From an uncultured Saprospiraceae bacterium (GTDB taxonomy: Bacteria > Bacteroidota > Bacteroidia > Chitinophagales > Saprospiraceae), in NCBI GenBank assembly GCA_937941765.1, contig CALDGQ010000082.1, positions 1 through 35,065 of the forward strand: DNA of 35,065 bases, written 5' to 3'. Position 1 is the stretch's first letter. The number at the start of each line of letters is the position of its first letter. Below are positions 1 through 8,668 of this stretch, one piece after another. A program made the position numbers and the translations under genes. The notes below the pieces were generated by a model, which was not told where the DNA came from, made no database searches, and saw only the letters and a list, made by a program, of their open reading frames with translations.

Positions 1-606
1 GTGCAATCATTATCATCACAATCAGGTGGCGAGATTGGTGTGTTAATACATTCACAAATAGTTGCATCGTAGCTATCCGCTGTATTGCAATTATTGTCAT
101 CACAATTTGGTGGCGGAATTAGCGTGTTAACACATTCGCAAGTATTTAAGTCATAAGAGTCTATTGTTCCACAATCTCCATCATCGCAAACTGGTGGGTT
201 TGGCGTGAAGACACATTCACAAGTTGCAGGATTGTAGGAATCGTCGGTTGCACAATCGTTGTCATCGCAAACTGGAGGGTTTGGCGTGAAGACACATTCA
301 CAAGTTGTTGGATTGTAAGCATCCTCGGTTGCACAATCGTTGTCATCGCAAACTGGTGGGTTTGGCGTGAAGACACATTCACAAGTTGCAGGATTGTAGG
401 AATCGTCGGTTGCACAATCGTTGTCATCGCAAACAGGTGGGTTTGGCGTGAAGACACATTCACAAGTTGCTGGATTGTAAGCATCATCGGTTGCACAATC
501 GTTGTCATCGCAAACAGGTGGGTTTGGTGTGAAGACACACTCGCAAGAAATTACATCGAATGAATCGTCTGTTGCACAATCACCATCATCGCAGACTGGT
601 GGTGGA
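1..606 (-). repeat. 81-bp tandem minisatellite encoding Cys-rich 27-residue units
   Basis: At least seven consecutive 81-bp units encode CDDNDCATDD(S/A)YNPxTCECVFTPNPPV. The five units at about 160-540 are nearly identical in DNA. Two alternating versions (SYNPATC and AYNPTTC) recur at a 162-bp period: the same string starts at 223 and at 385. This shows recent duplication of a two-unit block. The array probably continues past base 1. Confidence 0.93.
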
Positions 607-3600
607 CAAGCTTCAACAGTTACAATTTGTGTATGTATTGTTATTGCTCCACAATTGGATTGTGCAGTCCATGATCTTTCTACAGTATAAGATTCCAAAC
701 AATCAGGACTGTTTACAATTTCTGAATAAACAACGGTATGATCTGGATTACAATGAACTGTTAATATTTCAACTTCAGGGAGATCTGCTCCGCATGATAT
801 TGTGGTATCTGTTGGAGGATCAATAAACTGTGGGCCGGATGTATCTTCTATCTGAAACGTTTGCTCACAAAATAAATTTGTAATTCCTCCATCTCCAAGA
901 TCGATAGTAACCGTGTAATATCTATATACTTGTAAAGGTGGGGAATCGCCAAGACATTGATCTCCTGAAACGGTTTCATACAACTCTACTATTTCGTTAC
1001 AGCCGGGAGGGAAAACATCAAATATTTCTGCTCCAGTTGTAAATGCCGGAGGTACATCTTCAACACCGCAACCGTCTATAAATTGTAATCCTGATTGACA
1101 GATAGGTTCAGGGTAGTACGTGTACACACAACTACAAGTTTCGGGATCATAAGTATCAATTGTAAAGCAAATTGAATCATCACAATCTGGTGGAGGAATT
1201 GTTGTAAAGATACATTCACAAGTTACTAAATCATAAGTGTCATCTGTTCCACAATCTCCATCATCGCATAATGGTGGGTTTGATGTAAAAATACATTCGC
1301 AAGTTGCAGCATCATATGAATCATCAGTACCACAATCATTGTCATCACAAACTGGTGGGTTTGGAGTAAAGACACATTCACAAGTTGTTGGATTATATGA
1401 ATCATCAGTTGCACAATCATTGTCATCGCAAACTGGTGGATTCGGTGTGAAAATACATTCGCAAGTTGAAGGATCATAAGAATCGTCCGTTGCACAATCA
1501 TTGTCATTACAAACTGGTGGGTTTGGAGTAAAGACACATTCACAAGTTGTAGAATTATATGAATCAGCTGTCGCACAATCATTGTCATCGCAAACTGGTG
1601 GCTCGATTGGCGTATACACACATGCACATATCGTTGCGTCATATGTATCTGTTGTGTTACAATCATTGTCATCGCAGGCTGGTGGCTCGATTGGAGTATT
1701 CAAACACTCACATATTGATGCATCATAACTATCATCCGTTCCACAATCTCCATCGTCGCAAATTGGATTATCACATAATGGATTATTGTTTACTGAACTT
1801 GGAATTTGATACTGCATTTCTGCAGCGAATGAACTACTATTCGAAGTATTTACTGGATGTGTAAGAACAGTGTAGAACAAAATAGAAATTGGATCATTTC
1901 CTGGTCCTTGGTAAATTGTTTGACCATCTAGATTAACATCAGTGAGGCTATATCCAGTAGATACAAAATTATTTAAATTATTTACATTGTTAGGATCGTT
2001 GAGCACAGCATTTTGAATTGCCGAAACATCTGAAGCAAGTGGATTTGCTGGGTTTTCATAATTTACGATACCATCACCATTTGCATCTCCTGCCCATAGT
2101 GTCATTGTACCGTTTACATTTTTACGTTCAGCACCATCGTAATTTGCATTGTTATAAACATCAAGAGCTGATGAAGTAAAATCAACTGTTTCACAAGTTG
2201 TAGAAGAAAGTGTAACCGGATTACTTGTGGTAACACCTAGATGATTTCTGTGCAGAATAGAAACATAATAATCATCAGCAGGTACATCAAAATACAATGG
2301 ACTTAAATCCGAAGCATCAACTACTGCACCATTTTCTAACAATAAAGCAGAACGAGTTGCAACTACTTCAGTTGGTGAAGTTCTTAACTCTACAAATACC
2401 CAGTCAATAACAGGAATATTTGGGTTTGCCAAAGTAACATCACTGGCGACTTCTCCTCCACCTCCGTAACCATGAACATATCCTAATCCAGTGTATGGTT
2501 CAAAATTTGGAATGAGTCCAGCAGTTGATAAGCCATTTTCCATTACCGAACCATTGTAAGGTCCATCAAGAATTACTATTGGTGAGATACATACTGGTTC
2601 TGGACAAGTAAATATATGAATCGGTATGTGCACACATTCACAGGTCAATGGATCAAAGCCATCATTAGTACCACAATCACCATCATCACAATCTAGCGCG
2701 TTTGGTGTAAATATACATGTGCAAGAAAGTGGATCATAGGAATCATCGGTTGTACAATCATTGTCATCACAAACTGGTGGACTTGGTGTAAACACACATT
2801 CACAAGTTGCAGGATCGTAGGAATCTGTCGTTGTACAATCACCATCATTACATGGTTCAACTGGTTCATAAGACACGCACGCTAATGTGGTCAAGTCTAA
2901 TTCATATTGTGCGAACGCTCCTATTGCTAAGTTGTTAGCAAAGTTGATAAATGGTTGATTGAGATCATCAATTATATTTCCACATGAGCTTGTATTGGAT
3001 TGATCTATTCTGTAGAAGTTTATAACCCAATCAGGTTGATTAACGCCATAAAAAACATGTGAAAAATCAATGAATAAACCATTAGCCCGAAGTGCTCCAT
3101 CAGTACCCAGGCAACTACTAAAGAAGTTGATTAAGTCAGCTTGATTTGGATAATGAATATTTACATTAGTTGCACTAACTTTTTCAATTAATAGCGGCAT
3201 GTTACCTGTTAATCCTGTAGGGGTAGCATTTTCTTCACATCCTTCAAAATATATACAATCGCAAGTTATCGGATCGTAACTATCTATCGTTGCACAATTT
3301 CCATCATCGCATAAAGGTGGATTTGGCGTAAATATACAGTTACATGTTGCAGGATCGTAAGTATCATCCGTACCACAATTTCCGTCATCACAAATTGGTG
3401 GACTTGGTGTAAAGATACATTCGCAAGCTACCTCATCATAAGTATCTATTGTTGCACAATCGCCATCATCACAATCAAATGTACAAGGTTCTCCAGCACA
3501 GAAACCACTGAAATTTCCATCTTCCCATAAGCAAGCATTGTTGTTGAATGCGCTCGCCATGAGTTGTGTGCACAGACTTGAATACGAAGCTGGAAAACAA

Positions 3601-6521
3601 CCTGACAATTGGTTGTCATCTAGAAAAAGTAATTCCAAGTTGCTAAGGTTTCCTATCTCAGTTGGCAACGTCCCTGATAGTTGGTTACTAATCAGAAATA
3701 AATAGGATAAATTAGAAAGGTTGCCAATTTCAGGAGGGATAGCTCCCGACAATTGATTGAGCTCTAAGAACAGATGTGTCAGGTTAGTTAGATCTCCAAT
3801 TTCTGGCGGAATAGATCCAATAAGGCCATTATCAGAAAGACTTATAATTTCCACTCTTCCTGTTGCACCACAATTAACTCCATACCAAGTACAAACATCA
3901 CAATCTGTCCCCCATCCAGTATTAATATCCCAGCCCGGACCATTGGTACTATTATAGAGCGCCATCAATGCTTCGTAGTCAGGATGACATGGTGTGTTAG
4001 TACAAAGACAAGTTGTAACATCAAAGGCATCCGTCGTCCCTGGGTTTCCATCATCACATCCAAAATCACAAGGTTCACCTGCACAAAAACCTGCAAAATT
4101 TCCATCTTCCCACAAACAGGCATTATTATTAAAACCACTGCTTGTCAGCTGTGAGCATAAATTTGTAAACGTAGAAGGGAAACATCCAGCTAATTGATTA
4201 CCAGATAAAATTAATCTCGTTAGGTTTGGAAGATTTCCTATTCCTGAAGGAATCGTTCCTGTTAATTGATTGTTAGCAAGATAAATTTGTATCAAGTTGG
4301 TAAGATTTCCTAATTCAGTTGGAATTGGACCTGTTAGCATATTGTTGTAAAGTAACAAGTATTCTAATGTTAGAATATTTCCTAATTCTGTCGGAATGCT
4401 TCCTGTTAGTTGATTGTTGTGTAGGTATAAGTCTCTTAAAGCAGGTAGGTTGCCAAATTCTATTGGAATTGGTCCTGACAACTGGTTGTTATCAAGATAC
4501 AATCTAACCAAGCTTAACATATTCCCTATTTCAGGAGGGATTGGACCTGATAGCATATTGTTATCTGCATAGAAGCTAGTAACGTTTACGAGGTTCCCTA
4601 TTTCAGAAGGAATGCTCCCTGATAACATATTGTTGTTAAGGTATAGAATCCGCAAATCCACTAAGTTGCCAATCTCGATCGGAATACTTCCTGTTAGCAT
4701 ATTGAAACTAAGTCGTAAATCTCTTAAATTAATAAGATTGCCAATTTCTGTAGGGATTGGACCTGATAATTGATTCCCTTCCAAATTCAAATAAGTAATA
4801 TTCACGAGGTCTCCTATTTCAGGAGGAATGGTTCCTATAAGATTATTACTAGATAACACTAGACTTGTAACTTCTCCATTACCATTACAACTTACACCAT
4901 GCCAACCACATGGATCACAATCAGTTCCCCATCCGGTGTTATTTGTCCAGTTGGTTCCGTCGGTACTATTATACAATGCCATCAGCGCTTCATATTCAGG
5001 TCCTGTACATGGGGTGTAGGTGCATTGGCAAGTCAATGGGTCGTAAGTATCAGTTGTTTGTGGGTTTCCATCATCACAAGCAAAAATGCATGGTTCTCCT
5101 GCACAGAAACCAGTAAAATTTCCACCTTCCCACAAACATATGTTTCCGCTAAATGAGTTGCTAATAAGTTGCGTACATAGATTAGAATAAGTAGCTGGGA
5201 AACAACCTGTTAATTCATTGTTAGATAAGAGTAGCCTTTCAAGGTTGGGCATGTTTCCAATCTCAGGTGGTAAAGTTCCATTTAGCTGATTATCTTGTAG
5301 GTATAGTCTTTGTAAGTTGGTGAGATTCCCAATGTCAGGCGGAATTGGGCCTGTCAGTTGATTATTACTTAGATATAGAAGTTCTAAACTAGAAAGGTTT
5401 CCAATGTCAGGTGGAATAGTACCACTCAATTGATTGTTATGTAAGTATAATTGTTTAAGGTTATTAAGGTTTCCTATTTCTGGAGGTATGCTACCACTCA
5501 ATTGATTATTTTCTAACCGTATATTTTGTAGGCTTGTAAGGTTTCCGATTTCAGGCGGAATTGAGCCAGTCAATTGATTGTTATATGCATAAAATCGATT
5601 TAGACTAGAAAGCGTTCCAATCTCAGGTGGAATCGATCCTGTTAATTGATTGTTATATAGATACAAATAATTCATGTTGGTCAGGTTCCCTATTTCCGGA
5701 GGAATGCTTCCCGTTAACAAATTATTGTAAAGAGATAATTGTTTTAAAGCAGCAAGATTCCCTATTTCTGGAGGAATACTTCCATTAATTAAATTCCTAT
5801 GTAAATTTAAGTATGCTAAACTTGAAAGATTCCCAATTTCAGGAGGAATTGGTCCAATAAGTTGATTAGTTGACAAACTTAATACCTGCAATAAAGACAA
5901 GTTTCCTATCTCAGAAGGAATTGTTCCGCTAAGTTGATTGCTGGTTATATAGATTGCTGTTAGATTGGTAAGATTACCAATTTCGGCTGGAATAGAACCT
6001 GAGAGTTCATTGTTAGATAAATGTAATGATATTAGGCTGCTGAGACCACCTATTTCTGTAGGAATCGTTCCTGTTAAATCATTTGAGTCTAGATATAATT
6101 GTTCTAAAATAGCAAGGTTGCCAATTTCACTAGGTATACTCCCAGATAATTGATTGCTCGTTACCGACAATTGAGTTAAACTTGAAAGATCTCCAATTTC
6201 TGGAGGAATCGATCCAATCAAATTATTTCCACCTCCTGAAGAGTTAGTACCACAATTGTGATTTCCGTCCATATCAATGCAGACAACTCTATCATTTAGA
6301 TCGCAAGTAATCCCATACCAATTACACGGAACACAATCAGTCCCCCACCCTGTATTATCTGTCCACCCAGGTCCGCCAGTACTATTATAAAATGCCATCA
6401 AAGCATCATAATCTGGATGGCATCCAGGCGTTTGTGCTTTCAATGAATTGGTAAAAAAACCAATGCTGCCAAATAGCAAAATTGTGCAGATAATGGATTT
6501 AATATGTTTTTGAAAGAACAT
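1..6521 (-). CDS. Giant secreted LRR and Cys-rich repeat surface protein (C-terminus off the window)
   Basis: The frame from ATG 6521 stays in register with the Cys motifs checked along the gene down to base 1, giving at least 2173 codons with no stop seen. A signal peptide ends near residue 30 (LKAQ). Three homologous modules follow, each starting with a DALMAFYNSTGG-like cap, then plant-type LRRs (IGxIPPEIGNLxxL, 24 residues) and a CFPxxxxxLC/CLWExGNFxGFCAGEPC end cap. They hold 14, 9 and 3 LRRs (residues about 97-440, 550-775, 890-970). After these come Cys-rich 27-residue units (CDDxDCxTxDSYDPxTCxC) in blocks at about 1010-1090, 1220-1297, 1584-1802 and 1972 onward. Between the blocks are unique beta domains, one with a dockerin/EF-like loop DANGDGIVNYE near 1480 and one HYR-like with DTTISCG near 1900. 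The gene is last in the operon, 40 bp after the FN3 gene. A cell-surface adhesin or binding role is inferred. Any type IX sorting domain would lie beyond the edge. Confidence 0.93.
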   Translation of the reverse strand, partial: MFFQKHIKSIICTILLFGSIGFFTNSLKAQTPGCHPDYDALMAFYNSTGGPGWTDNTGWGTDCVPCNWYGITCDLNDRVVCIDMDGNHNCGTNSSGGGNNLIGSIPPEIGDLSSLTQLSVTSNQLSGSIPSEIGNLAILEQLYLDSNDLTGTIPTEIGGLSSLISLHLSNNELSGSIPAEIGNLTNLTAIYITSNQLSGTIPSEIGNLSLLQVLSLSTNQLIGPIPPEIGNLSSLAYLNLHRNLINGSIPPEIGNLAALKQLSLYNNLLTGSIPPEIGNLTNMNYLYLYNNQLTGSIPPEIGTLSSLNRFYAYNNQLTGSIPPEIGNLTSLQNIRLENNQLSGSIPPEIGNLNNLKQLYLHNNQLSGTIPPDIGNLSSLELLYLSNNQLTGPIPPDIGNLTNLQRLYLQDNQLNGTLPPEIGNMPNLERLLLSNNELTGCFPATYSNLCTQLISNSFSGNICLWEGGNFTGFCAGEPCIFACDDGNPQTTDTYDPLTCQCTYTPCTGPEYEALMALYNSTDGTNWTNNTGWGTDCDPCGWHGVSCNGNGEVTSLVLSSNNLIGTIPPEIGDLVNITYLNLEGNQLSGPIPTEIGNLINLRDLRLSFNMLTGSIPIEIGNLVDLRILYLNNNMLSGSIPSEIGNLVNVTSFYADNNMLSGPIPPEIGNMLSLVRLYLDNNQLSGPIPIEFGNLPALRDLYLHNNQLTGSIPTELGNILTLEYLLLYNNMLTGPIPTELGNLTNLIQIYLANNQLTGTIPSGIGNLPNLTRLILSGNQLAGCFPSTFTNLCSQLTSSGFNNNACLWEDGNFAGFCAGEPCDFGCDDGNPGTTDAFDVTTCLCTNTPCHPDYEALMALYNSTNGPGWDINTGWGTDCDVCTWYGVNCGATGRVEIISLSDNGLIGSIPPEIGDLTNLTHLFLELNQLSGAIPPEIGNLSNLSYLFLISNQLSGTLPTEIGNLSNLELLFLDDNQLSGCFPASYSSLCTQLMASAFNNNACLWEDGNFSGFCAGEPCTFDCDDGDCATIDTYDEVACECIFTPSPPICDDGNCGTDDTYDPATCNCIFTPNPPLCDDGNCATIDSYDPITCDCIYFEGCEENATPTGLTGNMPLLIEKVSATNVNIHYPNQADLINFFSSCLGTDGALRANGLFIDFSHVFYGVNQPDWVINFYRIDQSNTSSCGNIIDDLNQPFINFANNLAIGAFAQYELDLTTLACVSYEPVEPCNDGDCTTTDSYDPATCECVFTPSPPVCDDNDCTTDDSYDPLSCTCIFTPNALDCDDGDCGTNDGFDPLTCECVHIPIHIFTCPEPVCISPIVILDGPYNGSVMENGLSTAGLIPNFEPYTGLGYVHGYGGGGEVASDVTLANPNIPVIDWVFVELRTSPTEVVATRSALLLENGAVVDASDLSPLYFDVPADDYYVSILHRNHLGVTTSNPVTLSSTTCETVDFTSSALDVYNNANYDGAERKNVNGTMTLWAGDANGDGIVNYENPANPLASDVSAIQNAVLNDPNNVNNLNNFVSTGYSLTDVNLDGQTIYQGPGNDPISILFYTVLTHPVNTSNSSSFAAEMQYQIPSSVNNNPLCDNPICDDGDCGTDDSYDASICECLNTPIEPPACDDNDCNTTDTYDATICACVYTPIEPPVCDDNDCATADSYNSTTCECVFTPNPPVCNDNDCATDDSYDPSTCECIFTPNPPVCDDNDCATDDSYNPTTCECVFTPNPPVCDDNDCGTDDSYDAATCECIFTSNPPLCDDGDCGTDDTYDLVTCECIFTTIPPPDCDDSICFTIDTYDPETCSCVYTYYPEPICQSGLQFIDGCGVEDVPPAFTTGAEIFDVFPPGCNEIVELYETVSGDQCLGDSPPLQVYRYYTVTIDLGDGGITNLFCEQTFQIEDTSGPQFIDPPTDTTISCGADLPEVEILTVHCNPDHTVVYSEIVNSPDCLESYTVERSWTAQSNCGAITIHTQIVTVEACPPPVCDDGDCATDDSFDVISCECVFTPNPPVCDDNDCATDDAYNPATCECVFTPNPPVCDDNDCATDDSYNPATCECVFTPNPPVCDDNDCATEDAYNPTTCECVFTPNPPVCDDNDCATDDSYNPATCECVFTPNPPVCDDGDCGTIDSYDLNTCECVNTLIPPPNCDDNNCNTADSYDATICECINTPISPPDCDDNDC
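1115..1772 (-). repeat. Second array of eight 81-bp Cys-rich coding units
   Basis: Eight units of the same 27-residue family lie here, more diverged in DNA than the array at the left edge. They keep the CDDxDC...TCxC spacing. Shorter runs of three units each occur at about 2632-2865 and 3250-3490 in the same gene. Confidence 0.88.
3620..6235 (-). repeat. LRR-coding 72-bp repeats in three blocks (14, 9 and 3 units)
   Basis: 72-bp units encode a 24-residue LRR with the core NxLSGxIPPEIGNLxxLxxLxL. They lie at about 5220-6235, 4205-4860 and 3620-3845. Each block is bounded by the same N-cap and the same CFP...FCAGEPC C-cap followed by one CDDGNPxTTD unit, so the whole module was duplicated and then shortened or lengthened. 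Confidence 0.9.
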
Positions 6522-6561
6522 AATTTTGTGTTTAGGTTTTTAAAACGGATGTCGATAAAAA

Positions 6562-8640
6562 TTACTCGCTCTTCAATTCAATAATCAGTTTTTCAGAAAA
6601 AGGAGAATTTGTACCATCTCTAAAATATGCTTTGAGATAATATTCATATCGATTTTTATTCGATACTTTTTGGTCTGTAAATGTATTTGTCTCTGTTCCA
6701 AGTTTTTTGTAAAGACTTAATCTTCCACCTTCTTTCTTTTTGTATAACCAATAAGAAAAAACTTCTGGGTGATCATACTCCCAGGAGATGTTGACTTTAT
6801 TTTCGGTGCCTTCTTGATTTCCAATAAAGTTGAGAATTTCAGGACGGTTCCCATAACTAACAGATTTGGTGACGACAGGTTCGGAAGGTGGAGAGGTCAA
6901 TCCATCATCATCGGTTGCGGTCAATATGTACGCGTATTTGACTTTTGGTTTTACATCAATGTCTATATATACTGTTGTCGAATCCTCTATTGGGTAACTA
7001 GCTAACAACGTCCACTCTTTCTCTGATGGAATCGCTTTTCTAAATAGTTGATGCAATACAGCATCTTCGCTTGAACTATTGAACCATTGTAAAACGATCG
7101 AATCTTTTCGGTTATCAAGTTTGAAGATATGAGGTTCGACAGGAGGATTTATATCTGGTCTTTTAAGTTTTAGGGTATCAGAAAAGATAGATTGGTTATG
7201 TCTTCTATCGATTGCAGCGATTGCATATTGTACATCTTCAATAGCTAATTTCAACGACAAAGTATCTGCAAAAAGCGTATCTAAAACTGGATGCGTTGAC
7301 AATTGATAAAACTCAGAGGAATCAAAATCTCTTTTAAAAACTTCATATCCTTTTAGGTCTTGATCCGTATTGTTATTCCAAATTAACTTGACTATTCCAT
7401 TGGTATCAACTACTCCTTCAAGTCCGACTGGTTTATGTGGCGGCGTTGCATCATATGCCATTACACTAATTGGGTAAGAGTGAATTGCGATCCCATCTTT
7501 CGGTATTGTTGTCAATATGAAAAAATTATTGGCGAATTCCATTTTACTGGTATAGGTCCTAGCATCAGCTGGCAGGTTGGTGATATTTTTAAATTCTGCT
7601 TTGATACTATCACCATGGCTCAATATAAAATAATCGATAAGATGAGCATCTTCAGGTTGTACTTCCCATTTTAAAACAGCGTAATTACTATCCGTTTGGA
7701 TTCCATCTGTAAAGTAAGGAGAAATTTGAATCACATCAATTCCTTGACCTCGAACTACAGGAGAAGCTATACTTTCATCTCCAAAATAATCAACCCCTTT
7801 TATTCTATACCAACGAGGCTGGTAATTCATAGAAAGTGTATCTTCTAAAGTGATAATATTTTTTTCATCAATATGACTTATGGTATCAGCATGATCTTGA
7901 TATGGGTATTCAAACTTGTTATAAAAATTTAGACTATCATCTGATAGTTGAAATCGGTAACTATGAAAATCCCATTTTGCATCAACGGTTGACCAATCGA
8001 TATAAACTTTTTTATTTTCTCCTTTGGCTGAAATTGTTGGAGGAATTGGTGGGGTAAATTGACTTGGTTGTATTTCTATTGTTTGAATATAGCTTTTACC
8101 TTGAGCATTTAACGTGACTTGATATCGAAAATTATCTTCTGCGTTTGTATATGGTTCTTCAAATCCTAACCCTGCTAATTTAGCTACCATAAAATTGGAG
8201 TTGATGGCGATGGTTGCAAAGTTAAAACGAATTTCATTTTTTTCACTTTCCGTATATTCAGAAGATGGTAGATCCGCTTCCCTTTCTGCAAAGTCAACTC
8301 TATCATAGTAAATTAGTTTTCTAGCACCCATAAAGTATCCACTAGAATCTATATGCGGATTCCACTTGTCATGTTCTTCTGGCTTTATTTCAAAAGTGTT
8401 CAAAAGTTTTGAGGTACCATCATTATTGATTATAGATTTTTCAATCGTATAACCGTACGCATTTCCTAATTCCCATATTTGTCCATTAACGGGGCAAACT
8501 CTAAGCAAAATCTTATTGTCTTCGATTTTGTGACGCAACTTAAATGGAACTTTATTAATACTTTGGCCAAAAGCAAAATTACTTACCAGTATGCCTAATA
8601 AGAAAACTAAAATTGATATTTGTTTATAACTAATTGTCAT
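6562..8640 (-). CDS. Secreted multi-domain fibronectin type III protein
   Basis: This is a 692-residue exported protein. I chose ATG 8640 over ATG 8682 because it puts a clean signal peptide (MTISYKQISILVFLLG..., cleavage after FAFGQ) at the N-terminus and removes an overlap with the upstream gene. About 165 residues of unassigned sequence come first. Roughly five FN3-like beta-sandwiches follow, from about 195, 300, 400, 497 and 595, recognised by repeated VYIDWS, LKWEV, VKLIWN, IVLQWF and VNISWEY strands and by YxxxAxD ends. It lies 28 bp after the 1195-residue gene and 40 bp before the LRR gene, so it is co-transcribed. No catalytic motif is visible. FN3 arrays usually act as spacers or binding modules on the surface. 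An adaptor role in the same assembly as its neighbours is inferred. Confidence 0.9.
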   Translation of the reverse strand: MTISYKQISILVFLLGILVSNFAFGQSINKVPFKLRHKIEDNKILLRVCPVNGQIWELGNAYGYTIEKSIINNDGTSKLLNTFEIKPEEHDKWNPHIDSSGYFMGARKLIYYDRVDFAEREADLPSSEYTESEKNEIRFNFATIAINSNFMVAKLAGLGFEEPYTNAEDNFRYQVTLNAQGKSYIQTIEIQPSQFTPPIPPTISAKGENKKVYIDWSTVDAKWDFHSYRFQLSDDSLNFYNKFEYPYQDHADTISHIDEKNIITLEDTLSMNYQPRWYRIKGVDYFGDESIASPVVRGQGIDVIQISPYFTDGIQTDSNYAVLKWEVQPEDAHLIDYFILSHGDSIKAEFKNITNLPADARTYTSKMEFANNFFILTTIPKDGIAIHSYPISVMAYDATPPHKPVGLEGVVDTNGIVKLIWNNNTDQDLKGYEVFKRDFDSSEFYQLSTHPVLDTLFADTLSLKLAIEDVQYAIAAIDRRHNQSIFSDTLKLKRPDINPPVEPHIFKLDNRKDSIVLQWFNSSSEDAVLHQLFRKAIPSEKEWTLLASYPIEDSTTVYIDIDVKPKVKYAYILTATDDDGLTSPPSEPVVTKSVSYGNRPEILNFIGNQEGTENKVNISWEYDHPEVFSYWLYKKKEGGRLSLYKKLGTETNTFTDQKVSNKNRYEYYLKAYFRDGTNSPFSEKLIIELKSE

Positions 8641-8668
8641 ATTTCTGTTCACTTTCCAAAATGTAATG

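Noticed and set aside
161..538. 125-residue minus-strand frame rich in QFAMTTIVQP repeats
   Set aside because: It is the wrong frame of the 81-bp Cys-rich repeats. The true frame, shared with the LRR region, gives CDDNDC units.
1..606. Possible CRISPR array because of regular repeats
   Set aside because: The period is 81 bp with no unique spacers, and the whole unit is an in-frame coding repeat.
1226..1672. 148-residue minus-strand repeat frame
   Set aside because: It is another frame shadow of the Cys-rich array in the giant gene.
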